From Bacillota bacterium (GTDB lineage Bacteria; Bacillota; Clostridia; Christensenellales; UBA1242), in the NCBI GenBank assembly GCA_009780375.1, contig WRAD01000006.1:1-44491 (forward strand): 44,491 nt of DNA. Reading direction: 5' to 3'. Below the pieces are notes generated by a model, which saw nothing but the letters and a program-made list of their open reading frames with translations, was not told the origin of the DNA and did not search any database. Each line of letters starts with the position of its first letter. Within the stretch, counting starts at the first letter, position 1. Made by a program: the position numbers and the translations under genes. Below are positions 7,037 through 16,675 of the stretch, piece by piece.

Positions 7037-9707
7037 ACGGCATAAACACAAATACCGCCTGTAATTCAACGTGTCTGTTCAAAAGAAATTGTTGCCCAAC
7101 ACCAAGCGTCGTTGATTGTTCAAAAAGTCCGGTCGTAAGATTTCGCACAAGTACAAAGTTATCCTCTCCAACAACATCCCATCTTACAAATGTCAAACCA
7201 GAAGGAAATCCAAAGTTACCGTTAAGAACATTTGTTGCATCAAATGCCTCGTCCAAAGACCAACCCAACCTGTTCCCCGTTGCAAACGACGCGTATCTTG
7301 GTGCCATATTTACATTAATAAACCCACCTGCACCGTTGTCTACTTGGGCATTCATATGAAACACCACTTGGGCAATTCTAAGATTACTCCACACCGCATA
7401 AAGTTGTCTAATCTCACCAGATGGACCATAAATAATAACAGGTTCGTCATGCACGATTGCCATAATACCTCTGTTCGCAAAATCACGTGAGGTCGCCCAA
7501 CCTTGGAACACAAATCCTGGCACCTGTGGAATATTTGGAACAAGAGTATTCATAACTGGTGCAGTATTAACAACCAAGTTACTGAAAAACATTTCATCCT
7601 GTTCAAGCGTTGCAAATTCTTGACCAATATGCAAACCTGGGCTTGCAAATACAAGATTTAATTGTCTGTAATCTTCAAAAGGATTTCGCTCTCTGTAAAC
7701 CGCCCATAAAATCATATCTTCTGTAACATTTACCATATTTCCAACCGCCCAATGACCTGACCAGTTATTTAAAACCCAGCCATTCGCCGCATATACTTCA
7801 GACGTAGCCCAGCCCAAAAACACAACACCATTTGTACCAGACTCTCTCAACACATCAGAAGGCGGCACAGGCAAATGATTACTTCCTACAATATATTCTC
7901 CTGATGACAGACCTGGATCATACATAACAAGTTGAGGTATACCTGCAACACCCATCGCCCCATTATTAAAATTTAATTCAATCCTGTTACTTCCGACTTG
8001 CCATATTGCGTAAAGAACAATGTCACGTTCAACAAGCTGCGTAAAATCAAATGCACCTGTTGCACTGTCATCACCTTGTCTTTCTGTCCAATGCACAAAT
8101 CCGTGACCTGGAAATCTGAACTGTGGCAATGTCATATCTGGCGGAGTAATAGGCAAACCTTCAAAAACAGCCTGTGATGGAACACGTATAGGCTCGCCCT
8201 CAACATTAAGCGCACCCATAACGTTGAACACAACGGTGTAATTACTGAAATTATGTTCTGGAACAAGTGGACTTCCCAAAATTGTTGAACTCACCCAACC
8301 TGCCATAAAGGAACGCTGTGCCTCTGATATAATTGTCGTGTTCTCAAGCCCATAGTTCATTTGATCAATAACCGAAGTTCTTCGGCTTGTTGCCGGACTG
8401 TTCCCCGACCAATTTGCATCCAGAGTAAGAATTACACCCGCTTCTGTTGTACCGGCAACAAGTCTCTGGGTAACCGCAGGACCAAAAACAACACCATACA
8501 CAGGTGCACCATATGGATGAACACTTGCAACAACGTTCGTTATACTTACAACACCATTCATAGAACGCCCAAAGATACTTCCACCTGGGGCTCCACCCGA
8601 ACCAATAAGCACAGGCGAATAAACCGCCCCAATGTTAAAAGAATTAACTATGTTCAACGTTCCCATAGAATTAAGCCCAACCAATCCACCAACACCACCA
8701 AAAGCAAGATTGTTCGCACCACTTATGTAACCTCTGTTATAACTGTTCAAAATTGAAACATTCGCAGGAAATGTTGCCGTTCCAATAATTCTTCCGACAA
8801 GTCCACCATGCCCAGACACCGCGTTTGTTGCAAGAGTCCCATAGTTTGCAACATTTCGCAAAATCAAGTTATGCCCCGCAGATCCAATTAACCCACCAAA
8901 ACGATTATTACTGAACACATCTTGACCTTGGGGCCATATAAGATTAGGGCGTCCCAAAATATTGTTCCCAATACCTCTTGCATCCGCACGATTAACAACG
9001 TTTTCAATCAATGTATCACCAAGAACCTCACCCGCCAAGAGTCCAATATATGCCGCAGTAATATTACCCGTTCCAGGTGTTGTCAAAGTCGTAACACTTC
9101 CTGCAATATTTAAATTTCTTATTGTACCATGCTCGATTCGTCCAAAGAGCCCCCACCGTCTAATCCCTGACGCATCAATATCTTCATCAATATCACTTTG
9201 CGTACCACCGGTCTGAACACCTGCAATAATTCTATTTGGCAAAGTAATTGTGTAATCATTACCATCAAAGATTCCCATAAATGGCCTGTCATATCCACCA
9301 ATAGAAACCCACGCACGTGCAGGTCCACCCGACCACGCAGGAATATTCAAATTTATATTTGTCGTAAGTATAAAATGCATACCGTAGAAACTCTCACCAT
9401 ATCCAGAATCGGTAAGGTTAGAAGAATTCACTCTGTGTGCAAGATATGCAAGTTGTCCTGCGGTAGAAATTCTAAACGGCCTGTCCGCGGTTCCATCTCC
9501 ACCAATATCAAAAGCACTTGCACGTCCACCAAGTCCCTCATATTGCCACGTATAATCATCTGTTGCCGCAAAAGCTGCACCATGCAATGCAAACACAACA
9601 CCAACGGATAAAAATGCAATTACAAAAGCCGCCACCCAAACCGCAGATAACACAAAAAGTCGTCTCGTTGGCCGCTTTCTAGAAACAGGTTCTCTCTCGT
9701 GTTGCAT
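7035..9707 (-). CDS. Large secreted GLUG / InlB B-repeat surface protein
   Basis: An 890-residue exported protein. Residues 1-16 are charged, followed by a hydrophobic segment (about 17-44) ending AAFAA, a signal peptide or membrane anchor. Residues about 50-480 look like a GLUG-type beta-helix: an entry motif ISTAGQLAYLAHRVN, FDGNDYTIT, then repeated GLFGRIEHGTIRNL, GGLIGSAG, GGLVGRIIG and GGVGGLVGLNS. Residues about 490-890 hold InlB/Listeria-Bacteroides type repeats, each with a VxFN start and an FxGWATS or FVHWTE core ending in LYAIW or LWAVY. No LPXTG sorting signal is visible. An adhesive or surface role is inferred. It starts at ATG behind GAGGGG, with a promoter at 9750-9778. Confidence 0.8.
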   Translation of the reverse strand: MQHEREPVSRKRPTRRLFVLSAVWVAAFVIAFLSVGVVFALHGAAFAATDDYTWQYEGLGGRASAFDIGGDGTADRPFRISTAGQLAYLAHRVNSSNLTDSGYGESFYGMHFILTTNINLNIPAWSGGPARAWVSIGGYDRPFMGIFDGNDYTITLPNRIIAGVQTGGTQSDIDEDIDASGIRRWGLFGRIEHGTIRNLNIAGSVTTLTTPGTGNITAAYIGLLAGEVLGDTLIENVVNRADARGIGNNILGRPNLIWPQGQDVFSNNRFGGLIGSAGHNLILRNVANYGTLATNAVSGHGGLVGRIIGTATFPANVSILNSYNRGYISGANNLAFGGVGGLVGLNSMGTLNIVNSFNIGAVYSPVLIGSGGAPGGSIFGRSMNGVVSITNVVASVHPYGAPVYGVVFGPAVTQRLVAGTTEAGVILTLDANWSGNSPATSRRTSVIDQMNYGLENTTIISEAQRSFMAGWVSSTILGSPLVPEHNFSNYTVVFNVMGALNVEGEPIRVPSQAVFEGLPITPPDMTLPQFRFPGHGFVHWTERQGDDSATGAFDFTQLVERDIVLYAIWQVGSNRIELNFNNGAMGVAGIPQLVMYDPGLSSGEYIVGSNHLPVPPSDVLRESGTNGVVFLGWATSEVYAANGWVLNNWSGHWAVGNMVNVTEDMILWAVYRERNPFEDYRQLNLVFASPGLHIGQEFATLEQDEMFFSNLVVNTAPVMNTLVPNIPQVPGFVFQGWATSRDFANRGIMAIVHDEPVIIYGPSGEIRQLYAVWSNLRIAQVVFHMNAQVDNGAGGFINVNMAPRYASFATGNRLGWSLDEAFDATNVLNGNFGFPSGLTFVRWDVVGEDNFVLVRNLTTGLFEQSTTLGVGQQFLLNRHVELQAVFVFMP

Positions 9708-9749
9708 TAATACCCCTCATTTGTTAAACCTACGCCTAATGCTATATCA

Positions 9750-9778
9750 ACTATACACTTTATTCTCTGTTATACCAA
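9750..9778 (-). promoter_or_regulatory. Promoter of the GLUG-repeat gene
   Basis: Minus-strand TTGGTA, 17 nt, TATAGT. It gives a leader of about 40 nt with GAGGGG before the ATG at 9707, unlike the leaderless-type promoters elsewhere in the window. Confidence 0.5.
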
Positions 9779-9791
9779 ACGATTTTATACG

Positions 9792-10655
9792 CTATTTCTT
9801 AAACCATTTTAATAATTTTACCGCATCTTGTGCCATAATATTTTTACTTTCACAAATTATTACTGGCTCAAGTCTCTTTTTTCGCACGATTTCCGCAAAA
9901 GCACCAAAATCAAAATTCCATTTCTCATCATCAAGTATCGTATGTACCCTCTCGCCCTTATCAGTATATACTATTGCAGACCAATGAACATGAACTTTTT
10001 TTAACTTTTCCTTTCCAATTTTTTCTTCAACATACTCAACAATCTCTTTTATTTTACCAGGCTCCCTCTGTAACTCACCCTGCAAAACACAATTTATGTG
10101 TCCAAAATCAAGTGTTGGTATTACCCTCGCATCAACCATACAAAGTTGACAAATTTCCTCATGAGTACCAATCAATTTAAAACGTCCCATCGTTTCAATA
10201 CAAAGTAAAAAATCGTTCAAACCCCGTTCATCAAGTCGCTTAATAATATTTTCAAGGTTATGCCTTGTATTCTCAATCGCCTCATTTCTTTCTAATTCAC
10301 CTTGACTTCCTAAATGCACAACAACTCTATTCCCACCCATAGCATTCACAAGCTCCACACATTTTGAAATCCATCTATAATTTTTTGCAAAATCTTCACC
10401 TTCAACATCAAAAACACCCTTGCAAAGGTTAATATAATAAGGTGCATGAACACTCATTAAAACGTCATATTTCTTTGCCTCTTCACCAATTTTTCGTGCC
10501 ATTTCTATGCTCATATTGGTTCCTCTTGTAAATGAATACTCAAAAGCCCTAAGACCCATTTCACTCACCCACTTCATCGCCTGTACCGTGTTTTTACCGC
10601 CCTGTTCATAAAAAATAATATCATTCCCACTCGGACCAAATCGCACTTTATCCAT
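9792..10655 (-). CDS. Endonuclease IV-like TIM-barrel protein
   Basis: This 287-residue protein belongs to the AP endonuclease family 2 / xylose isomerase-like TIM barrels. Probable metal ligands are visible in order: SVHAPYY (about 70), VVVHLGS (about 111), LCIETMG (about 148), LDFGHINC (about 180) and KVHVHWS (about 218), with a final ICES. True endonuclease IV cuts DNA at abasic sites during base excision repair. The usual HxND pattern near the fifth ligand reads HVHWSA here, so substrate may differ. ATG 10655 follows a TATAAT box by seven nucleotides with no ribosome site. It lies 36 nt after the ABC exporter gene. Confidence 0.65.
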   Translation of the reverse strand: MDKVRFGPSGNDIIFYEQGGKNTVQAMKWVSEMGLRAFEYSFTRGTNMSIEMARKIGEEAKKYDVLMSVHAPYYINLCKGVFDVEGEDFAKNYRWISKCVELVNAMGGNRVVVHLGSQGELERNEAIENTRHNLENIIKRLDERGLNDFLLCIETMGRFKLIGTHEEICQLCMVDARVIPTLDFGHINCVLQGELQREPGKIKEIVEYVEEKIGKEKLKKVHVHWSAIVYTDKGERVHTILDDEKWNFDFGAFAEIVRKKRLEPVIICESKNIMAQDAVKLLKWFKK

Positions 10656-10691
10656 AAACCTTATTATACTTCAAAATTTGTAAAACAACTA

Positions 10692-13382
10692 TCACTCATT
10701 TCGCCCTTTCATCCCACCTATTACACCACTTTTACGATTGCGTTTTGCAAAACGAAGTGCAGGCAACAAGTAACTTGCCATAATAATCGCAAAAGCCGTT
10801 CCCAAAACCGCAATCCAAAACAATGCCCCCGATGTGAACAGCAGCAAGGAATTCCCTGTTATTCGTTGCACTGCAAGATTTCCACTTGCCATACCCGCTA
10901 ACGTAAAGGCAATCGACCCAATCAAAATAATCGATGAAATAATAATTGCTTCGATCATAAAAATCTTAATTATGTCACGCGTTCTTGCTCCCATGCTTCG
11001 CAATATTGATATATTACGCCTTTTCGAGGCCAATCCAATTGTAATAAAACCATACATAAACACAATTGCAAAAACACCAACAACAACCGCAGTAATTAAC
11101 ATTGCAATCCGTGTTACACCAAATCCGTCCATAAACTCGGCAATTGTATCACTGTCCGCAAATCTTGCAATCGTTCGATAAGGCATTGCATCAAACATAT
11201 CGATGATCGAACCCGCCGAATATCGGCCACTTATAATCATACTTGTACTTGGAATTACAATTGTATTAACCAATAACTCAAAATCCTCATTCCCAAGCAT
11301 AATAATATATTCATCCTCATCCTCAATCACGTTTGCATTACTGTTGATTCCACTGAAAGAAAACTCTCGCAAAGGGATATATCTTACAACCTGTTGCCTG
11401 TTTTCCGACATAAACAAATCTGAAATTAAATCATCGTAAATGTCGGTGAAATTGCTTATTGACCTCGTTACATGAAATTCCAACCTCGGCGGTGCAAAAC
11501 CTCCATTCGCCAATAAATTATAAAGACGTCTGGAAATTCTTGCCGTACCTTGCGATATAGGAGAAATTGTTGTATCATGGTTACGAACAATTCTCAAACC
11601 ATCCTCTTGTGCAATTCTAAAAAGTGGTGCATTCGCCAACTGGCTCTCATTCTGAGGTCTGGCACCTTGTGGATGGTCTGTAATAAAAAAGCTTTCCGCC
11701 TGGGAACCATATTGTCCACCTATAATCATCTGTCGCATGTTCATTCCAAACCAATCAATGCTTCTGTGCACTGCACTTTGCCCAAGACCCCCTCTAATTC
11801 GTGCAAGCACCGAACTGTGCGTAAATGCGGTCACCCAATCATTCTGCACAAGATACATCGCCCGACTTCTCTGCACCTCTGACAACCCATTTCTAAATCC
11901 AAGCATCCTGTGATTAAATACTCCTGTATCCGTACCTGCAAAATTTCTCTCAAAAGGTCTAAACAACCCTGCCTCTTCAAATTCAAAGTAACCGGCAAAT
12001 GTTGTGCGATAAACACCAATAATTGTAAATCTGTAATTACCATCATCAAATTCAAATGCTCGTCCAGAAACAACACCTGTTAACGAATTATAACCAACAA
12101 TGTATTCAAAGAAATTATCTGGAATAAATCCATTTTGTGCAAAGTATGCCGTCATAATCTGGGTCGCAATAAAATCTGATACCACAATTTGGTTGGTCGT
12201 ATCCCCAGATCTTGGCCAGCGTCCAACAATCAAATCTTGCCCAAATATGTTTGCACCAACACCCACACTTTCATACATGCCAAGCCTTCTTACACCAAAC
12301 ATACTATGCGTCACACCACCAAGTTCAAAATTCACAACTGGGCTTGATCCTATTTCATGCAATGTTGCAACGCCTCTGTAACCTTGCCTAACTAATGGAT
12401 TTATTATTGCTTGGTCAAATAATTGACTATCATTACTAAACACAATATAAGGATGTCCACTTCTTGCAAAAGAATTTATAACCGCGCTATTTTGTGTTAC
12501 AAAACTTAGATTCACAACAATCGCAAAAAAAGAAATCGCCAACATTGATAATAAAATGGTAAATGATGTACGTAATTTATTGGCACTGAAACTCGACCAT
12601 GCCAATCCAAACGCGCTCGCAAAGGGTAACGCCGTCTTTTCATAGGTAAACGTGCCATAATCAGATGCAAGTGCAACCACTTTTCCATCATTTTGAATCT
12701 TTTTTCCATTCACAAATCGCACATCATCCTCAATCAAACCATTAGAAATGGTAACAACACGGTCCGCATATTTTTCCATCATCTCACGACTGTGCGTTGT
12801 CGAAACCACAAGATAATCTTTACTAAGCATCTTTAAAAGACCATAAATCTCATCACGTCGCTCGAAATCAAGACTGCTTGTCAATTCATCTGCAAACAAT
12901 ATTCTAGGCTTTCGTACAAGAACCCTTGCTATTGCAACTCTTTGTGCCTGGCCACCACTGACTTCGGATGGATAACGACACTGCAAACCATCAATCCCAA
13001 GTCTCTTAAAAAGTGCATCAATCTGCTTTTTATTAATTTCTCTACCTTGAATCCTAAGCGCCAATGCCACATTTTGAAAAAGTGTCAAATGTCCAAGCAA
13101 CGCCCCATCTTGGTGAACAACCCCAATATAATTGTTACGATATCCATCAAGTCCACCCGAACCAAGTTGCCTTATATTTACACCATTTACAAAAACATCT
13201 CCACCGGTAGGAGTATCAATAGCACTCAGAATATTCAATAAAGTTGTTTTTCCACTTCCGCTTTGTCCAACCACAAACACAAGCCCACATTTACCTAAAC
13301 TTAAATTGACCGCACGCAAAGCGGTTACATTTATCCCCCCTGTATTATGATAAACCTTGGATACATTTCTAAGCTCAAGCAT
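10692..13382 (-). CDS. Fused ABC exporter, MacB/LolD-FtsX type
   Basis: An 896-residue single-chain ABC protein. Residues 1-225 are the ATPase: Walker A GQSGSGKT (about 38-45), signature SGGQAQRV, Walker B ILFADE followed by LTSSLD where DEPTGNLD is usual, and H-loop STTHS. A first membrane helix lies near 265-290. A long extracytoplasmic region (about 300-740) carries the MacB-like periplasmic-type fold. Three helices near the end (about 755-875) form the FtsX-type permease core. Such proteins export peptides or lipoproteins or drive mechanotransmission; the substrate here is unknown. ATG 13382 has no Shine-Dalgarno; TATTAT ends seven nucleotides upstream, with TTGTTG 16 nt before it. Confidence 0.8.
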   Translation of the reverse strand: MLELRNVSKVYHNTGGINVTALRAVNLSLGKCGLVFVVGQSGSGKTTLLNILSAIDTPTGGDVFVNGVNIRQLGSGGLDGYRNNYIGVVHQDGALLGHLTLFQNVALALRIQGREINKKQIDALFKRLGIDGLQCRYPSEVSGGQAQRVAIARVLVRKPRILFADELTSSLDFERRDEIYGLLKMLSKDYLVVSTTHSREMMEKYADRVVTISNGLIEDDVRFVNGKKIQNDGKVVALASDYGTFTYEKTALPFASAFGLAWSSFSANKLRTSFTILLSMLAISFFAIVVNLSFVTQNSAVINSFARSGHPYIVFSNDSQLFDQAIINPLVRQGYRGVATLHEIGSSPVVNFELGGVTHSMFGVRRLGMYESVGVGANIFGQDLIVGRWPRSGDTTNQIVVSDFIATQIMTAYFAQNGFIPDNFFEYIVGYNSLTGVVSGRAFEFDDGNYRFTIIGVYRTTFAGYFEFEEAGLFRPFERNFAGTDTGVFNHRMLGFRNGLSEVQRSRAMYLVQNDWVTAFTHSSVLARIRGGLGQSAVHRSIDWFGMNMRQMIIGGQYGSQAESFFITDHPQGARPQNESQLANAPLFRIAQEDGLRIVRNHDTTISPISQGTARISRRLYNLLANGGFAPPRLEFHVTRSISNFTDIYDDLISDLFMSENRQQVVRYIPLREFSFSGINSNANVIEDEDEYIIMLGNEDFELLVNTIVIPSTSMIISGRYSAGSIIDMFDAMPYRTIARFADSDTIAEFMDGFGVTRIAMLITAVVVGVFAIVFMYGFITIGLASKRRNISILRSMGARTRDIIKIFMIEAIIISSIILIGSIAFTLAGMASGNLAVQRITGNSLLLFTSGALFWIAVLGTAFAIIMASYLLPALRFAKRNRKSGVIGGMKGRNE

Positions 13383-13389
13383 TACCTAA

Positions 13390-13417
13390 ATAATAACACA
13401 TGCCCTACAATCAACAA
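13390..13417 (-). promoter_or_regulatory. Promoter of the ABC exporter gene (leaderless type)
   Basis: Minus-strand TTGTTG, 16 nt, TATTAT, then seven nucleotides to the ATG at 13382. No Shine-Dalgarno lies between. Confidence 0.45.
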
Positions 13418-13426
13418 AACTTTTTA

Positions 13427-14728
13427 TTACAAAATTCTATTATTTGCCTGTACCTGCCTCAACTCTTCAACACGTGCCTTAACCACACTCTGAGTAATTT
13501 GTTTCCACAAAGCCGCAACCGTCCCTTTTCTTGGAGAATACGGGAATACATGGAGATTATCAAAATTTACTCGCTTTACAAAATCAAGCGTTTCTCGAAA
13601 TTCTTCATCCCCTTCTGTTGGAAATCCTATAATTATATCTGCTGTAACCTCAAATTTTTTCATGCCCACCTTTTCATTGTCATCTCTGGTGCAATCCACA
13701 GGTAAAACAAAAGCATCTCTTAATAACTCAACCACCTCTTCAAACTCTTGTGTAGTATATCGTCTACCCATGCTCTTCAAAACTTTATCTGAACCACTTT
13801 GAAGACTCAAGTGAAACATAGGCACAAAATTCTCACATTTTTTCAAATCGTTTATAAATGCAGACGTAATTACATTACTGTAAAGCGAACTTAACCTAAA
13901 AGGCACACCCAATTCATTAACCGCCAAACATAAATCAACAAGCCCTCGCCCATTTCCACCATCATACATTGACAGATTTATTCCTGTAATCACAACCAAT
14001 TTTGCATTTGCATTTTTCCATTTTTGTTCATTATCTATCGCTTCCTCATCAACCTTTTCATTTCTGTTTACTTGATAAGAACTCGAATCATATACAAGTT
14101 CCCTTATCTCCTCAATAACTTCTTCTATTGGTCTACTTACACTTTTCCCACGTAATGTCGAAACAATGCAAAATGTACATCTGTTATCACAACCATTCTG
14201 AACATTCATAAAAACTTGCCTTGTTTTTACACCTATGTCTGTCATAACACCTGCTTTTACCCCATCCACCCCATCACAATCACTCTCTTCCTCGCCTCTA
14301 CCAATTTGAATACTTGTATTATGTATATCATACAACATACAAGATATCGCATAATTGCCATATTTACCACCGCCCGTAATCAATTCCATAACATATTCCA
14401 CAATCCCACCCTTATCCGTACCAAAAACCCTCATAACATTTTTACCAAAGCCATTCAAAGCACCAAACTGTCCCTCGTTATTCGCACTCGCACACCCTGC
14501 AACAATAATTTTTGCATCTTTGTCATGCTTGACAATCTTTGAAACCTCATATCTACTTTTTCGCTCGGCAACACCGGTAACTGCACAAGTATTAATCACA
14601 TAAATTCCACCCAAACAATTTTCCTGCAATTTAAAAAACACCGACACACCTCTTGCCTGCAATTCTCTGCCGATTTTATCACTTTCCGCCTGATTGGTTC
14701 TGCACCCCAATGTCAAAATTGTAACCAT
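13427..14728 (-). CDS. mtaB: tRNA t6A37 methylthiotransferase MtaB
   Basis: A 433-residue radical-SAM methylthiotransferase of the MtaB branch, which adds a methylthio group to t6A at position 37 of ANN-decoding tRNAs. The N-terminal domain has TLGCRTNQAESD and VINTCAVTG, giving cysteines for the second iron-sulfur cluster. The radical-SAM motif is GCDNRCTFC (about 180). Later come HLSLQSGSD and IIGFPTEGDEEF. It ends at EELRQVQANN, so the C-terminal TRAM RNA-binding domain is missing. ATG 14728 is preferred over ATG 14767: the protein then starts MVTILTLGCRTN like its family, and TAGAAT lies five nucleotides upstream. It is divergent from thrS. Confidence 0.85.
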   Translation of the reverse strand: MVTILTLGCRTNQAESDKIGRELQARGVSVFFKLQENCLGGIYVINTCAVTGVAERKSRYEVSKIVKHDKDAKIIVAGCASANNEGQFGALNGFGKNVMRVFGTDKGGIVEYVMELITGGGKYGNYAISCMLYDIHNTSIQIGRGEEESDCDGVDGVKAGVMTDIGVKTRQVFMNVQNGCDNRCTFCIVSTLRGKSVSRPIEEVIEEIRELVYDSSSYQVNRNEKVDEEAIDNEQKWKNANAKLVVITGINLSMYDGGNGRGLVDLCLAVNELGVPFRLSSLYSNVITSAFINDLKKCENFVPMFHLSLQSGSDKVLKSMGRRYTTQEFEEVVELLRDAFVLPVDCTRDDNEKVGMKKFEVTADIIIGFPTEGDEEFRETLDFVKRVNFDNLHVFPYSPRKGTVAALWKQITQSVVKARVEELRQVQANNRIL

Positions 14729-14771
14729 GCCACATTCTATCACATTCGCCACAAATTCTCCACCCACACAT

Positions 14772-14793
14772 CACACTAGACTGCAAGAAAACC
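14772..14793 (-). repeat. Degenerate CTAGG box between mtaB and thrS
   Basis: On the minus strand CTTGCAGTCTAGTG shares TTGCAGTCTAG with copy A (223-232) but lacks the following GGATTA. Same orientation as all other copies. No hairpin or second box follows. The 120-nt region between the two genes shows no T-box or other leader structure. Confidence 0.25.
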
Positions 14794-14813
14794 ATTTTTG
14801 TCAAATTTCCCAC

Positions 14814-14842
14814 TTCACATCTAACATACATTGTGTTAAAAT
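14814..14842 (+). promoter_or_regulatory. thrS promoter (leaderless type)
   Basis: TTCACA, 17 nt, TAAAAT, then AACATA and the ATG at 14849. No Shine-Dalgarno is present between the -10 box and the start codon. Confidence 0.5.
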
Positions 14843-14848
14843 AACATA

Positions 14849-16675
14849 ATGAGCAAAATTATAAATGACGAAGAATTAAAACACTCTGCAAGCCATGTCC
14901 TCGCAATGGCGGTTAAAAACATCTACCCTACGGTAAAACTTGGAATCGGCCCCGCCATCGAAGACGGATTTTATTACGACTTTGACTTTGTGTCACCCGT
15001 AAAAAACGAAGATCTGGAAAAAATTGAACAAGAAATGGCACGCCTTATCAAGGCAAATTTAAAATTTGAACAAATTGAAAAAACAAGAGCCGAGGCAAAA
15101 AAATTATTACAAAAACAAAACGAACCTTATAAAATTGAACTTCTCAAAGATATTCCAAGCGGTGAAAAGATTACATTCTTTAAACTTGGAAATGACAACA
15201 TACCAAATCCATTCACAGACCTTTGCGCAGGCCCCCACATCACATACACACCCAAAATCAAGGCATTCAAACTTACTAAAATCACCGGAGCATATTGGCG
15301 TGGCAAATCGGAAAACAAAATGCTTACGCGAATCTATGGTGTGGCATTCAGAACAAAAGACGAACTTGTACAATATGAACTCCTCCAAGAAGAAATCAAA
15401 CGCCGTGATCACAACAAAATCGGACGCGAATTGGAAATTTTTGCATCAGATCCAATAATAGGTCAAGGCCTCCCTCTTCTTTTGCCAAACGGAACAAAAA
15501 TCATAAAGACACTACAACGTTTTGTTGAGGACGAAGAAGAAAAGCGTGGCTATATGCAAGTAATGAGTCCAGACTTTACAAAGAGCGATTTATTTAAAAT
15601 AAGCGGTCACTGGCAACACTATAAAGATGGAATGTTCGTAATTGGAAATGAACTTCTTGACGAGGAGGTTTTTGCACTCAAACCAATGACCTGCCCTTTC
15701 CACGCAACCATGTATAAACAAAATATTCGTTCATATCGTGATCTGCCAATACGCTATTCCGAGACTGCAAAACAATACAGAAACGAAAACAGCGGAGAAA
15801 TGCATGGCCTTGTCCGCGTTCGCCAATACACACTAAGCGACGGACATGTTTTTTGTCGCCCTGACCAGGTACAACAAGTATTTGACGAATGCCTAGAACT
15901 TTGTGACTTTCTACTTAAAAAGATTGGACTGCATGAAAAAGTAACTTATCGCCTCTCAAAATGGGATATCAAAAACAAAGACAAGTACATCGATAACCCA
16001 ATCGCCTGGGAAGACAGTCAAGAACAAATCCGAAAAGTCCTTACTCGCAATAAAATGAAATTTTACGAAGCAGATGGCGAAGCGGCATTTTATGGACCAA
16101 AAATCGACATTCAAATCCGCAATGTCCATGGCAAAGAAGACACCCTCATGACCGTACAACTTGACTTTGCACTTGCAGAACGCTATGACCTTTCATTCAT
16201 TGATGAAAACGGACAAAAACAACGCCCATTTATTGTACACCGCGGAAGCCTGGGTGCATACGAACGCGTACTTGCATTCCTTATCGAACATTATGCTGGT
16301 GCATTCCCAACATGGCTCTCACCTGTCCAGGCGGTCATTATGGGCATCACAAACAAACAAGATGACTATGTTAACAAAGTCTTCACAGAACTCAAGTCGA
16401 CATATCTAAATGGACACGGCTTTCAAAACGGACTTCGCATCGAACGCGACATTCGCCCAGAAAAGGTCGGATTCAAAATCCGCGAGCACACCAAACGCAA
16501 AATCCCCTATCTTATTATCGTCGGAGAAAAAGAACAAGAATCAAATACAATCGCAATTCGCACCCGTGAAGGCACAGACCTAGGCTCTATGTCCGTCAAA
16601 GAATTCATCGAGACAATCATCAAATCCCAGGTTCACAAAAACTCACTTACAACAGATAAGGAAAATCTGATATGA
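14849..16675 (+). CDS. thrS: Threonyl-tRNA synthetase lacking the TGS domain
   Basis: A 608-residue class II synthetase that charges tRNA-Thr. It begins directly in the editing domain: HSASH (about 12-16) and CAGPH (about 126-130) supply the metal-binding His and Cys residues for hydrolysis of Ser-tRNA. The catalytic core has MTCPFH (zinc Cys, about 279-284), a motif 2 region RNENSGEMHGLVRVRQYT and HVFCR. Motif 3 is near GSLGAYERV (about 467). The C-terminal anticodon-binding domain follows (about 495-595). The N-terminal TGS domain of about 60 residues found in most bacterial ThrS is absent, and the promoter directly before the ATG leaves no room for it. The stop overlaps the next gene by 4 nt. 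Confidence 0.95.
   Translation: MSKIINDEELKHSASHVLAMAVKNIYPTVKLGIGPAIEDGFYYDFDFVSPVKNEDLEKIEQEMARLIKANLKFEQIEKTRAEAKKLLQKQNEPYKIELLKDIPSGEKITFFKLGNDNIPNPFTDLCAGPHITYTPKIKAFKLTKITGAYWRGKSENKMLTRIYGVAFRTKDELVQYELLQEEIKRRDHNKIGRELEIFASDPIIGQGLPLLLPNGTKIIKTLQRFVEDEEEKRGYMQVMSPDFTKSDLFKISGHWQHYKDGMFVIGNELLDEEVFALKPMTCPFHATMYKQNIRSYRDLPIRYSETAKQYRNENSGEMHGLVRVRQYTLSDGHVFCRPDQVQQVFDECLELCDFLLKKIGLHEKVTYRLSKWDIKNKDKYIDNPIAWEDSQEQIRKVLTRNKMKFYEADGEAAFYGPKIDIQIRNVHGKEDTLMTVQLDFALAERYDLSFIDENGQKQRPFIVHRGSLGAYERVLAFLIEHYAGAFPTWLSPVQAVIMGITNKQDDYVNKVFTELKSTYLNGHGFQNGLRIERDIRPEKVGFKIREHTKRKIPYLIIVGEKEQESNTIAIRTREGTDLGSMSVKEFIETIIKSQVHKNSLTTDKENLI

Noticed and set aside
7035..9707. Sortase-anchored surface protein
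   Set aside because: No LPXTG-like motif, hydrophobic segment or basic tail at the C terminus.
14729..14848. T-box leader for thrS
   Set aside because: The -10 box lies six nucleotides before the ATG and no T-box sequence or antiterminator fits in the 120-nt gap.
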